Notes: generated from the letters alone by a model not told the origin. A stretch of 13,472 nucleotides of DNA from Mariprofundaceae bacterium (GCA_030950975.1 JAUZQL010000077.1:1-13472); one strand, 5' to 3'; numbered from the stretch's first letter, positions 6,528-13,472 are shown. Program-made: numbers and translations.

Positions 6528-7670
6528 ATGTGTGATGATTTACCAACCTTGATGCGGCAGGCACGAAAGCATGTCATGTCCGAATCTTACCAAGAAGCGA
6601 TTAAAGCATATCATAATATATTGAAACATGAGGGTATGCAAGACTCAATGGATGTGCATTTGCGTCTTGCGTGGTGCTATGAAAAACTTGAAATATGGGA
6701 TAATGCTTGCGACATGTATGAATTTTCTACGCAGCTTTATCAAGCTCAAGGAGAATTGATTTCAGCGCAAGAATTAGCTGATAAAATTCAAATGATACAT
6801 GCATTGATGGCGAAGAAAGAACCCAACGATTCGACCGAAGGCATGAGTTTTCAGAGCTTATTAGCAACGCTTAAAGACATGGGGAAATCCTTTGTCATAT
6901 CGGAAGGTGATGTCTTGTGCGAAGCTGGTGACCCATCTCAGGTGCTATGGTTATTGGAGTCGGGTAAGCTGGGTGTGCAACTTCCTGAATATTTGGAAGA
7001 TGGTGAAGATGAATTATCTGCGACCGATGGATTATCGGTTCTTGTGGGTGAATTGGGTTTTTTTACACGTCAGCGCCGTTCTGCGAAAGTGTGGGCAAAA
7101 GAAGTGTGTCAGATTTATCAAATAAGCTTTGAAATGATTGATAGCTGTGATGATTTAGCTTTTCAACAAGCTATGCAAGCGCTTTTAAAACACTATTGGA
7201 TGTACCCCATTCTTTCAAAACACGCTATTTTTGAAAGAATCAATGATGTGGATCGAAGAGCTTTGTGTGATTTATTTGTTCCCATCGAGGTCGCTGCGGG
7301 AGAGTGCTTGATTCATCATGGTGAAGATCATGATGGTGCTTATTTATTGCAGCAAGGTTGTTTGTTTTTTATGTATGAATCTGAAACAGGAAAAGAAGAT
7401 GTAAGCAGCATGGTTCCCGGTGATATCGTGCATTTAGGTGGTTTATTGCATGCTTATCATGCCAATTATGAGGTGCGCACAGCAACAGCGGTGCGTTTAT
7501 TGCATATATCACGTCAACATATGGAACGTTTTCTTAAAACTCGCCCTTGGATGGTCGATGTTTTATTGCGTTATTCTCGTCGCCCTGCTTGGCGGCAAAT
7601 TCTGCGACCCGATGATGCCTACTTATGGATGACCAATCGAGAAATTAAACATAGGGCAGTAAGTCCGTAG
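6528..7670 (+). CDS. TPR protein with tandem cyclic-nucleotide-binding domains
   Basis: I do not recognise this 380-residue protein as a named gene. Residues about 10-95 look like tetratricopeptide-type helices (SYQEAIKAYHNIL; HLRLAWCYEKLEIWDNA). Two CRP-like beta-roll domains follow, at about 105-205 and 230-335. The first carries GELGFF...RRSAKV, matching the CRP phosphate-binding cassette, with E175 and R184-S185 at the cAMP-contacting positions. The second has GGLLH where Gly-Glu is expected, so it has probably lost ligand binding, although an RTATAV segment remains. There is no DNA-binding, kinase or membrane domain. The short tail (336-380) is basic. It is likely a cytoplasmic cyclic-nucleotide sensor or scaffold. 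The ATG at 6528 has no clear ribosome binding site, and an in-frame ATG at 6552 is an alternative. Location just after cheR suggests, but does not prove, a link to taxis. Confidence 0.8.
   Translation: MCDDLPTLMRQARKHVMSESYQEAIKAYHNILKHEGMQDSMDVHLRLAWCYEKLEIWDNACDMYEFSTQLYQAQGELISAQELADKIQMIHALMAKKEPNDSTEGMSFQSLLATLKDMGKSFVISEGDVLCEAGDPSQVLWLLESGKLGVQLPEYLEDGEDELSATDGLSVLVGELGFFTRQRRSAKVWAKEVCQIYQISFEMIDSCDDLAFQQAMQALLKHYWMYPILSKHAIFERINDVDRRALCDLFVPIEVAAGECLIHHGEDHDGAYLLQQGCLFFMYESETGKEDVSSMVPGDIVHLGGLLHAYHANYEVRTATAVRLLHISRQHMERFLKTRPWMVDVLLRYSRRPAWRQILRPDDAYLWMTNREIKHRAVSP
7209..7240 (+). repeat. Perfect 12-bp inverted repeat inside the cyclic-nucleotide-binding gene
   Basis: ATTCTTTCAAAA (7209-7220) is exactly reverse complementary to TTTTGAAAGAAT (7229-7240), with an 8-nt loop. 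It falls at the codons joining the two cyclic-nucleotide-binding folds. No T-run follows on either strand, so it is not an intrinsic terminator. It may be an mRNA hairpin, a protein-binding site, or chance. Confidence 0.7.
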
Positions 7671-7720
7671 CAAAGCCTATAGTAGGGTCATGAAGATAAT
7701 TTGATGTAATTGTTGTTCAC

Positions 7721-7764
7721 GTTGACAGTTGACCTTACCGCCTTAGTTTGCAGCCGCTTACAAT
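7721..7764 (+). promoter_or_regulatory. Candidate promoter/operator region upstream of yfgM
   Basis: This part of the 134-bp gap contains two tandem GTTGAC heptamers (GTTGACA and GTTGACC, 7721-7734), the first including a perfect TTGACA at 7722-7727. A TACAAT hexamer lies at 7759-7764. The spacing between TTGACA and TACAAT is 31 nt, too long for a sigma-70 pair, so the elements may belong to different sites. A promoter is expected here because the gene class changes, but its exact location is not resolved. Confidence 0.25.
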
Positions 7765-7804
7765 CCATTTCTTTGAAATATACCGATGTCGTAAAGGTGA
7801 GAAC

Positions 7805-8452
7805 GTGACTCAAAACAACTCAAAATTACCCGAAAAAGTAGACCCAACTTCCCACTTTGATGAAGAAATGGCTGAATTGAAAAAAGATATGAAATCAGCC
7901 AAAATAGTAGATTGGATACAAAATAATCAGCAAATGCTCATGCTTGCTGTGGTGTTGGTATTGATTGCGATGTTTGCTGGCGGCTTATGGTCAGAACAGC
8001 AAAAAACGAAAAAAGAAGCCGCAGCGATGATGTATTACCAAGCCATATCCTTACGCGATGACGATAAGAAAAAAACATTGTTAAATCAGGTGAAACATGA
8101 TTATGCTGATACAGCTTATGCCACATTAGCCACCCTGCGTTTAGCAAACCTGTCAGATACAGAGAAAAATCTTCGTGAGCTTATGGAAAATAAAGAGATA
8201 AGTCCTGAGTTTCGCTGGCAAGCAAGTTTGGATTTAGCTGAATATTTGATACAGCAGGGTAAAAAAGATGCTGCCAAATTGCTATTGAACAAGCGTGTGG
8301 GCAGTGAGTATGAACAATTACGTTATGCTTTGCTGGCTTCTGTTTCTGAAGGTGATGCTAAAAAAGATGCCTTACAAAAATCATTGGATGCAGCCTCACA
8401 TGATGATGTTCTGAAAGAAAAAGTAACATCGGAATTGGCTCAACTGCATTGA
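7805..8452 (+). CDS. yfgM: YfgM-family inner-membrane TPR-like protein (periplasmic chaperone network)
   Basis: YfgM is an inner-membrane protein with a periplasmic TPR-like domain that, in E. coli, associates with PpiD and the Sec translocon and assists envelope protein folding. Here 215 residues show a short charged cytoplasmic N-terminus, one transmembrane segment at about 43-62 (MLMLAVVLVLIAMFAGGLW) and a helical domain to the C-terminus, matching family length and topology. The GTG at 7805 is chosen because AGGTGAG lies directly upstream; a TTG at 7748 would add 19 residues without family support. The gene precedes bamB and der, the classic order, and its TGA overlaps the bamB ATG as TGATG. 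Identity rests on topology plus synteny as much as on sequence motifs. Confidence 0.85.
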   Translation: MTQNNSKLPEKVDPTSHFDEEMAELKKDMKSAKIVDWIQNNQQMLMLAVVLVLIAMFAGGLWSEQQKTKKEAAAMMYYQAISLRDDDKKKTLLNQVKHDYADTAYATLATLRLANLSDTEKNLRELMENKEISPEFRWQASLDLAEYLIQQGKKDAAKLLLNKRVGSEYEQLRYALLASVSEGDAKKDALQKSLDAASHDDVLKEKVTSELAQLH

Positions 8453-9615
8453 TGAGTATTTTTCTAAGAAAAAATAAATATTTTATGGCTGCATGTTTAT
8501 TGAGCCAGATGCTTTTTTCTGGCGCTGCAATAGCAAGTGATTTACCCACTTCTTTAGCCAGTTTACAGATTGTTTGGTCAACGGATGTCGATGGGCGAAA
8601 ACCTGCCGATAAATTGAGTTTTTCAGCGCCAGTTGTAACAGGTCAAGGGCAACATGCTCGTATTGTCATCGGTGGTGCGGATGCCCGCATTCATGTTTAT
8701 GATATGAGCGGTAAAGAAACATATCGTTTACCGATTCAACAAAATAGTGATTCAGGTGCGGCTGTTTTGGCATCTGGGCTTGTTGTCTTGGGAGATAGTC
8801 AAGGCAAATTGTATGCCGTGAATGCACAACAAGGTAAGGTCGTTTGGCAATTAGCATTGTCTTCATCCATGACAGGTAGCCCCATCGCTGTAGATGACGA
8901 TGTGGTGGTTCAAACCACGGGCAATAACTTGTATCGCATCAATCAACAGGGTGAAAAAGTTTGGAGTTTTTCTAGTCAACAAGGTGGTTTAAGCCTGTAT
9001 TTATCATCTTCACCAATGTTACATGATGGAAAAATATATGCGTTATTGAGCAATGGTGATGCTGTAGCAATGGATGCCAAAACAGGTGATTTACTGTGGC
9101 GTAAACAATTATTATTGGATACCGATGCGTCTATGTTAAGCCAGCTTAAAGCCCCGCTCACAACTCCCTTATGGTTATCTCATGTGAGTTTTGATGGTCG
9201 TGTATTGCACGATGTGGTGCTTTTTTCCTTTTATCATGGAAAAATATTTGCTTTAAGTGTGGATGATGGACAAACCATGCTTGCGCAAGATATATCTCTC
9301 AAATCATCGCCTGTCTTATGGAATGATATCTTATACATGGTGGATACAGATGGTGTGTTGCAAGCTTTGAACAGCCATGATGGTCAACAACAATGGAAAA
9401 AAGCCTTGCCGCATCATGAATGGGTTGGGCCCGTTGTTTGGCATGATGCTTTATGGTTGGCGAGTGAAAAAGGTCTTGTGTTAAAAGTATCCCTCACAGG
9501 TGAATTACTTGCTGTGTTGGATATACAAGGAAATATTGAACGGGCTCCCCTGATTACCTCAGATGGGCTATTGATACATAATACATTGGGTGGGTTATAT
9601 CTTATTCATGAATAA
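8452..9615 (+). CDS. bamB: Outer-membrane protein assembly factor BamB (PQQ-repeat beta-propeller)
   Basis: BamB is a periplasmic beta-propeller that scaffolds BamA during insertion of outer-membrane beta-barrels. The 387-residue protein is close to the E. coli length (392) and has repeated PQQ-type blades such as GKLYAVNAQQGKVVW, DAVAMDAKTGDLLW and GVLQALNSHDGQQQW. The N-terminus is a signal peptide: basic start, hydrophobic core, and an A-x-A site near residues 26-28 (AIAS). There is no convincing lipobox at that site. The only nearby cysteine, C15 in FMAAC, sits inside the hydrophobic region, so the protein may be soluble or anchored differently from the E. coli lipoprotein. The ATG overlaps the yfgM stop codon; a TTG one codon earlier is less likely. 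Der follows, completing the conserved order. Confidence 0.9.
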   Translation: MSIFLRKNKYFMAACLLSQMLFSGAAIASDLPTSLASLQIVWSTDVDGRKPADKLSFSAPVVTGQGQHARIVIGGADARIHVYDMSGKETYRLPIQQNSDSGAAVLASGLVVLGDSQGKLYAVNAQQGKVVWQLALSSSMTGSPIAVDDDVVVQTTGNNLYRINQQGEKVWSFSSQQGGLSLYLSSSPMLHDGKIYALLSNGDAVAMDAKTGDLLWRKQLLLDTDASMLSQLKAPLTTPLWLSHVSFDGRVLHDVVLFSFYHGKIFALSVDDGQTMLAQDISLKSSPVLWNDILYMVDTDGVLQALNSHDGQQQWKKALPHHEWVGPVVWHDALWLASEKGLVLKVSLTGELLAVLDIQGNIERAPLITSDGLLIHNTLGGLYLIHE

Positions 9616-9629
9616 ATGGAGAAAAAAAG

Positions 9630-11051
9630 ATGCGTGAACGCCTGCCTATTATTGCTATTGTTGGTCGCCCCAATGTAGGTAAATCCACATTATTTAATCG
9701 TTTGGTGGGCAAACGAAAAGCCATTGTGGGTGATCGCCCCGGTGTCACCGTTGATCGCCTTGAAGCGACCTGCATGTTTCATGAAACAGCAGTTGTATTG
9801 GTGGATACAGGTGGTATTGGCGAAGATGTTCATAATGTCATGCAGCCTGCCATTGATGCACAAGTGGAAGTTGCTTTAGAAATTGCAGATATGGTACTGT
9901 TTGTGAGCGATGCGCAATCAGGGGTAACGCCTATTGATAGTATGATTGCTGAAAAACTTCGCCGTTCCTCTTTGACTACGTTATTGGTGGTCAATAAAGC
10001 TGAAAATCCCAATGCTGAATTGGATTTCTTTAAACTTGGTTTGGGTGATCCTATAGCGGTGTCTGCCATGCATGGTCAAGGTAGTCGTGAATTGATTGCT
10101 CAGGTTTTATCTCATTTACCTGAACATGAAGCCTCGACTGATGATGAAGTTGAACCGATTGCAAGTATTACAGTCATTGGTCGCCCAAATGTAGGTAAAT
10201 CAACACTGATCAATGCTTGGTTGGGTTATGATCGTATGGTGGTGAGTCCCATTGCTGGTACGACTCGTGATGCCATTGATATGGATATGCCTTACGGTGC
10301 ATTTGATAGTGGAAATACAGTGCGCTTGGTGGATACAGCAGGTCAACGCAAACATGGTCGTATCAAAGATGTGATTGAATTTGTGGCACGTGTGAAAGCG
10401 GTTCAAGCTTTTCGTCGTGCCGATACTGCGGTCATGGTGTTGGATGGTTCAGAAGGCATTGTGGAACAAGATATGCGTTTGATGACCTTGGCTCATGAAG
10501 AAGGTTGTGCTTTGGTGGTCGTGGTCAACAAATTGGATTTATTGACCGATAGCGAATGGGATTATTACGCAGAACGTTTGAACTATCGGATGCGAGGTTT
10601 GGCAGATGTCCCTGTCTTTCGTATGTGTGCCAAAGAAGGGAAGGGTACCAAGTCATTATTGAAAGAAGCCGTCGCAGCCGCTAAACGCAATGCAATAACA
10701 GTGAATACTGGTGAGTTAAACCGCTGGTTGATGCAAGCGCAAGATCAACAACGTGCCCCCAGTGATCATGGTAAATCCGTGGTGCGTTTAAAATATGTCT
10801 CCCAAGTGGGTTCAACACCGCCACGCTTAAAAGTATTTTGTAACCGCCCTAGTGGTATCAAAGCATCGTATTTACGTTATTTGGAGCAATCGTTTCGTAA
10901 GCGTTTTCATTTACCCGGTGTGCCTGTTCGCTTCATTTTTACGGCCAGTGATAATCCTTATATAAATGAGGATGGAAGTAAAAAAGCATCCAATAAACCA
11001 GTAGCAATGGAACGTGGTCGTAAAGCACGTAAAAAACCACAGAAACGCTGA
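9630..11051 (+). CDS. der: Ribosome-associated tandem GTPase Der (EngA)
   Basis: Der is an essential GTPase with two consecutive G domains and a KH-like C-terminal domain that acts in 50S subunit assembly. In 473 residues, G domain 1 has GRPNVGKST (12-20), DTGG (59-62) and NKAE (122-125). G domain 2 has GRPNVGKST (184-192), DTAG (235-238) and NKLD (300-303). The KH-like region spans about 350-450 and is followed by a Lys/Arg-rich tail ending KKPQKR. The first G4 motif reads NKAE instead of NKxD, a substitution also known in other Der proteins. GGAG upstream of the ATG is the ribosome binding site. The stop overlaps the next gene's start as TGATG. Length and all motifs leave little doubt. Confidence 0.97.
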   Translation: MRERLPIIAIVGRPNVGKSTLFNRLVGKRKAIVGDRPGVTVDRLEATCMFHETAVVLVDTGGIGEDVHNVMQPAIDAQVEVALEIADMVLFVSDAQSGVTPIDSMIAEKLRRSSLTTLLVVNKAENPNAELDFFKLGLGDPIAVSAMHGQGSRELIAQVLSHLPEHEASTDDEVEPIASITVIGRPNVGKSTLINAWLGYDRMVVSPIAGTTRDAIDMDMPYGAFDSGNTVRLVDTAGQRKHGRIKDVIEFVARVKAVQAFRRADTAVMVLDGSEGIVEQDMRLMTLAHEEGCALVVVVNKLDLLTDSEWDYYAERLNYRMRGLADVPVFRMCAKEGKGTKSLLKEAVAAAKRNAITVNTGELNRWLMQAQDQQRAPSDHGKSVVRLKYVSQVGSTPPRLKVFCNRPSGIKASYLRYLEQSFRKRFHLPGVPVRFIFTASDNPYINEDGSKKASNKPVAMERGRKARKKPQKR

Positions 11052-11482
11052 TGTATGGTTTTGAAGAAACGAGGATTTTAGCGTGTTCTGCGGAAGCCAT
11101 GTTTGATGTCGTGATGGATATTGAAGCGTATCCTGAATTTTTACCTTGGGTGTCAGATGCTAAAATTTTATCTAAACAAGATGCTGAGCTAACGGCTGAA
11201 TTGATGGCCGATTTTGCGGGTTTGAAAAAAAGTTTTAGTACGGTCGATCGGTTTGTAAGCAATGAATGTGTGGAAATTCGTTTGATTGATGGACCGTTCC
11301 GATTTTTGGAAAGTTTTTGGAGTTTTGAACAAATCAGCGATGTGTCATGTAAAGTGCATTTTTCCATTGAATTTGAATTTAAACATGCTTGGTTGGCAGT
11401 GGTTGCAACGCCTATTTTTACAACAGCGTGTAAAACAATGGTGCATGCTTTTGAACGACGCGCTTGTGGCATGAAAGCATGA
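11051..11482 (+). CDS. ratA: RatA/Coq10-type START-domain protein
   Basis: The 143 residues form a single START/SRPBCC fold of the RatA-Coq10 family. The N-terminal signature (AEAMFDVVMDIEAYPEFLPW) and the C-terminal helix (ACKTMVHAFERRA) are typical. E. coli RatA has been described as blocking 70S formation by binding 50S subunits, while Coq10 relatives bind ubiquinone; which role applies here cannot be read from the sequence. The gene starts at an ATG overlapping the der stop (TGATG) and its stop overlaps the rnfH start (ATGA), making der-ratA-rnfH a tightly coupled unit. In many proteobacteria the ratA-rnfH pair lies near smpB and bamE; neither is visible here. Confidence 0.88.
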   Translation: MYGFEETRILACSAEAMFDVVMDIEAYPEFLPWVSDAKILSKQDAELTAELMADFAGLKKSFSTVDRFVSNECVEIRLIDGPFRFLESFWSFEQISDVSCKVHFSIEFEFKHAWLAVVATPIFTTACKTMVHAFERRACGMKA

Positions 11483-11793
11483 AAATTGATATTGTGTATG
11501 CGTTACCACAACAGCAATACCTCGAAAGTATCGATGTTGCTGATGATACAACCATTGAACAAGCCTTAGCGGCAAGCCAGTTACTTTCTCATTTTCCCGA
11601 TTTAAACTTGGCTGATCATAAAGTGGGCGTGTTTGGAAAGTTGGGGAAAATGACTCAAACATTACGTGATGGTGACCGTATTGAAATTTATCGATCTTTA
11701 CCACGAAAACCACGCAATGCCCATGCCGCTGATGATAAAAAAGCACGTATTCGTGCAAAAAAGGCACGTCGAGTCAGTGAATCAACATCATAA
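11479..11793 (+). CDS. rnfH: RnfH-family ubiquitin-like-fold protein
   Basis: This is a 104-residue protein with a beta-grasp-type RnfH/UPF0125 sequence: an IDIVYALPQQQYL start, the VGVFGKLGKMTQTLRDGDRIEIYRSL core typical of the family, and a basic Arg/Lys-rich tail (KKARIRAKKARR). The biochemical role is not firmly known; it is usually paired with ratA, and the pair has been described as PasT-PasI. The start is the ATG overlapping the ratA stop codon as ATGA; an in-frame GTG at 11464 would lie inside ratA and is unlikely. A 7-bp inverted repeat covers the stop codon, and a 160-bp gap follows, so it probably ends this operon. Confidence 0.88.
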   Translation: MKIDIVYALPQQQYLESIDVADDTTIEQALAASQLLSHFPDLNLADHKVGVFGKLGKMTQTLRDGDRIEIYRSLPRKPRNAHAADDKKARIRAKKARRVSESTS

Positions 11794-11825
11794 ATAACTG
11801 ATGTTAGGTATACCATGATCTTTTT
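11784..11825 (+). terminator. Possible terminator hairpin at the rnfH end
   Basis: AACATCA (11784-11790) pairs perfectly with TGATGTT (11799-11805) around an 8-nt loop that contains the rnfH stop codon. A GGTATACC palindrome (11807-11814) and a run of five T (11821-11825) follow. The stem is short and AT-rich and the T-run is about 15 nt away, so termination would be inefficient if it occurs. Confidence 0.3.
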
Positions 11826-11841
11826 ATCGGGCATCTAATGT

Positions 11842-11871
11842 TTGAATGACGATGTCGTTCTTATTCATAAT
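11842..11871 (+). promoter_or_regulatory. Candidate sigma-70-type promoter for the HtrA protease gene
   Basis: TTGAAT (11842-11847) and CATAAT (11866-11871) are separated by 18 nt, matching sigma-70 consensus at 4/6 and 5/6 positions. This leaves a 5' untranslated region of about 75 nt before the ATG at 11954. A second candidate uses TTGTCA at 11908-11913. No clear sigma-E-type GGAACTT motif was seen, although HtrA genes are often stress-controlled. The rest of the 160-bp gap holds no gene. Confidence 0.3.
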
Positions 11872-11953
11872 TTTTTCATGCAGTCATTTTCAATATACGC
11901 AAGGTGTTTGTCACGTCGGTTGTATATTCGATATTTAATAAGGAGCTAGATTT

Positions 11954-13342
11954 ATGATTCAAAAAAACATAGGGATATTCATTATATTATTTTTCTCTTG
12001 GACGAATGCGCAGGCAATGCCCACGAGTTTTGCAGATTTGGTAGCGGCTCAGAAAGATACGGTTGTGAATATTAGTACAACCGAAAAAGTACATATGCAG
12101 CCACGTATGATGCCGCATCTACCTGGTGGACAACATTCACCATTTGACCAATTTTTTAAAGATTTTTTTGGGCAAATGCCTGAACAAGAAAAACATGCCT
12201 TAGGTACTGGATTTATTGTCTCAAACAAAGGTTATATTGTTACCAATAACCATGTGATTAAAGGTGCTGATGAGATTATTGTAAAAACAAGCAATGGTAA
12301 AGAATATAAAGCAAGCTTAGTCGGAAGCGATGAAAAATTAGATGTCGCATTGTTAAAAATTAAAGCCAAACATTTACATGCCGCAAAACTCGGTAATTCG
12401 GATGTGTTGCGTGTGGGTGATTGGGTCATCGCTATTGGTAATCCTTTTGGTTTAGAACAAACTGTAACAGCAGGTATTGTTTCTGCACGTGGACGGGTGA
12501 TTGGCTCTGGCCCTTACGATGATTATATTCAAACAGATGCTGCCATTAATCCTGGAAACTCAGGTGGTCCTTTGTTCAATAGCAAAGGCGAAGTCGTCGG
12601 TATCAATGCTGCGATTTACACCAAAAGTGGCGGTAGCAATGGGATTGGTTTCGCGATTCCTATCAATTTAGCGCACTCTGTTTTTGATGAACTTCGCAAG
12701 ACTGGACATGTTCAGCGAGCTCGTTTGGGTGTCATGATTCGTGATGTGGATAAAGAAACCATGCTGGCTTTAGGTCTAAAAAATAAAAACGGTGCGTTAG
12801 TGCCACAAGTACAATCGGGTTCAGCAGCGGATAAAGCAGGCATCCAAGCAGGTGATGTGATTGTTGGCGTAGATGAAGCAACGATTCATAATGCACATGA
12901 TTTGCCGATTCGTATCGCACGTCATCGTGCAGGTGATAAAGTGATGATTCATCTTATTCGTGATGGGCATTTATTACATATTCCTGTGATTGTGGAAGCC
13001 ATGCCAACATCTGCCGAACAGCATGCTGGTTTGCAACATAAAGCCATGCGCTTGGGTTTGGTTTTGACAAGCTTGGATGCTTTATCACGTCAAAAATTAA
13101 AAGTTCGCGTGGAAGATGGTTTGTTGGTTCAGGCAGTGCGACGAGGCTCTCCAGCAGCACGTGCAGGTATTGAGAAAGGTGATGTATTGTATAAAGTGAA
13201 TGGTAAGTTGGTTCATGCACCTTCCGATTTATTGAACATTGTTGAAAAAATGAATGATGGTGGCGCATTGCGTGTGATGATGGATCGTCATGGTAATCAA
13301 GCGTTTACCGTGATTCGCTTACCTAAAAAAGAGTCTAAATAA
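11954..13342 (+). CDS. Periplasmic serine endoprotease, DegP/DegQ/MucD type (HtrA)
   Basis: This protease and chaperone degrades misfolded envelope proteins. In 462 residues there is a signal peptide with cleavage near residue 21 (TNAQA-M), then a trypsin-like domain with the catalytic triad H100 (TNNHV), D130 (EKLDVALL) and S203 (GNSGGP). Two PDZ domains follow at about 256-350 and 362-455 for substrate binding and activation. The N-terminal loop between strands is short (Met/Pro/His-rich, about 47-62), closer to DegQ or MucD than to E. coli DegP with its long LA loop. AGGAG at 11941-11945 fixes the ATG. A glutaredoxin-like gene overlaps the stop, an order resembling the mucD region of pseudomonads. 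Family certain; which paralogue is not, so no symbol is given. Confidence 0.95.
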   Translation: MIQKNIGIFIILFFSWTNAQAMPTSFADLVAAQKDTVVNISTTEKVHMQPRMMPHLPGGQHSPFDQFFKDFFGQMPEQEKHALGTGFIVSNKGYIVTNNHVIKGADEIIVKTSNGKEYKASLVGSDEKLDVALLKIKAKHLHAAKLGNSDVLRVGDWVIAIGNPFGLEQTVTAGIVSARGRVIGSGPYDDYIQTDAAINPGNSGGPLFNSKGEVVGINAAIYTKSGGSNGIGFAIPINLAHSVFDELRKTGHVQRARLGVMIRDVDKETMLALGLKNKNGALVPQVQSGSAADKAGIQAGDVIVGVDEATIHNAHDLPIRIARHRAGDKVMIHLIRDGHLLHIPVIVEAMPTSAEQHAGLQHKAMRLGLVLTSLDALSRQKLKVRVEDGLLVQAVRRGSPAARAGIEKGDVLYKVNGKLVHAPSDLLNIVEKMNDGGALRVMMDRHGNQAFTVIRLPKKESK

Positions 13343-13472
13343 TGGCGCTCCCTGTGCTGCAATTGATGAGTCGCCAAGCGTGTTGCTTGTGTGAAGATGC
13401 AGAAGCTGTGATTGCTGATTTTGTAGCGCAGGGACGTTGTACTTTAGATGTTGTCGATGTCGATCAAAATCC
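13342..13472 (+). CDS. Glutaredoxin-like thiol protein (3' partial)
   Basis: An ATG overlapping the protease stop codon as TAATG opens a frame that runs uninterrupted to the window end, giving 43 complete codons. The N-terminus reads as a beta strand followed by SRQACCLCEDA, with a CxxC pair at C14 and C17 (plus C15), then a helix and a second strand (LDVVDVDQN). This matches the small glutaredoxin-like (DUF836-type) family, in which the Ser-Arg-x-x-Cys-x-x-Cys-Glu-Asp pattern is typical. The gene is truncated only by the window edge. In many proteobacteria this small gene sits between an HtrA/mucD gene and lepA, so lepA is a reasonable prediction downstream. The substrate is unknown. Confidence 0.75.
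   Translation, partial: MALPVLQLMSRQACCLCEDAEAVIADFVAQGRCTLDVVDVDQN

Noticed and set aside
7722..7764. A confident sigma-70 promoter from TTGACA and TACAAT
   Set aside because: The 31-nt spacing is outside the functional range, so only a low-confidence regulatory region is listed.
8458..8474. TTTTTCTAAGAAAAA quasi-palindrome at the bamB start
   Set aside because: It is made of A/T runs in signal-peptide codons with almost no loop; it is likely compositional.
8488..8499. FMAAC as a BamB lipobox
   Set aside because: The cysteine lies too close to the N-terminus, with almost no hydrophobic core before it and a hydrophobic stretch plus A-x-A site after it.
10939..11472. 177-codon minus-strand open frame opposite der and ratA
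   Set aside because: It lies opposite two clear conserved genes, lacks recognisable motifs and has no ribosome binding site; it is a shadow of the coding strand.
11051..11793. ratA-rnfH as a true toxin-antitoxin pair
   Set aside because: The pair is widely conserved housekeeping-like sequence fused to der by overlaps. Toxin-antitoxin behaviour cannot be read from sequence, so only family names are given.

Overview
This window looks like chromosomal DNA of a Gram-negative, flagellated proteobacterium. The evidence is an outer-membrane assembly gene (bamB) with its usual neighbours yfgM and der, a periplasmic HtrA-type protease, ratA-rnfH, and a full cytoplasmic chemotaxis set. Base composition is AT-leaning and even throughout, with no transposase, integrase, phage gene, tRNA or CRISPR array. 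The order yfgM-bamB-der and an HtrA protease followed by a small glutaredoxin-like gene are typical of gamma-, beta- and related proteobacteria. The hybrid CheA with a fused receiver also suits deeper-branching groups such as Zetaproteobacteria, but the exact lineage is a guess. All convincing genes are on the + strand.

Region 1 (1-6445) is a chemotaxis operon. It starts inside a gene with a perfect 9-bp tandem repeat encoding Glu-Glu-Val units, whose C-terminal half carries a CheZ-like DxxxQ motif and overlaps cheY by 4 nt. After cheY comes a 146-bp gap with a large GC-rich imperfect palindrome and a small hairpin just ahead of the cheA ribosome binding site. A very long CheA follows (Hpt, an extra helical segment where P2 would lie, P3, ATPase, two CheW-like domains, receiver), then tightly packed cheW, cheB and cheR. 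Together these encode the histidine kinase core, coupling protein, response regulator, receptor methyltransferase and methylesterase. No chemoreceptor, cheD or canonical cheZ is visible.

Region 2 (6446-7804) holds one unusual gene: an N-terminal TPR-like segment followed by two cyclic-nucleotide-binding folds. Only the first fold keeps the CRP-type ligand residues. A perfect 12-bp inverted repeat lies within the gene. It may link second-messenger signalling to the adjacent chemotaxis system, but that is inference from position.

Region 3 (7805-11793) is a compact housekeeping cluster, yfgM-bamB-der-ratA-rnfH, with stop/start overlaps at three of the four junctions (TGATG, TGATG, ATGA). It covers envelope protein quality control, beta-barrel assembly, ribosome assembly and a ribosome-associated START protein.

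Region 4 (11794-13472) has a 160-bp gap with a possible promoter and a strong ribosome binding site, then a DegP/DegQ/MucD-type serine protease with two PDZ domains. A glutaredoxin-like CxxC gene overlaps its stop codon and runs off the end of the window.
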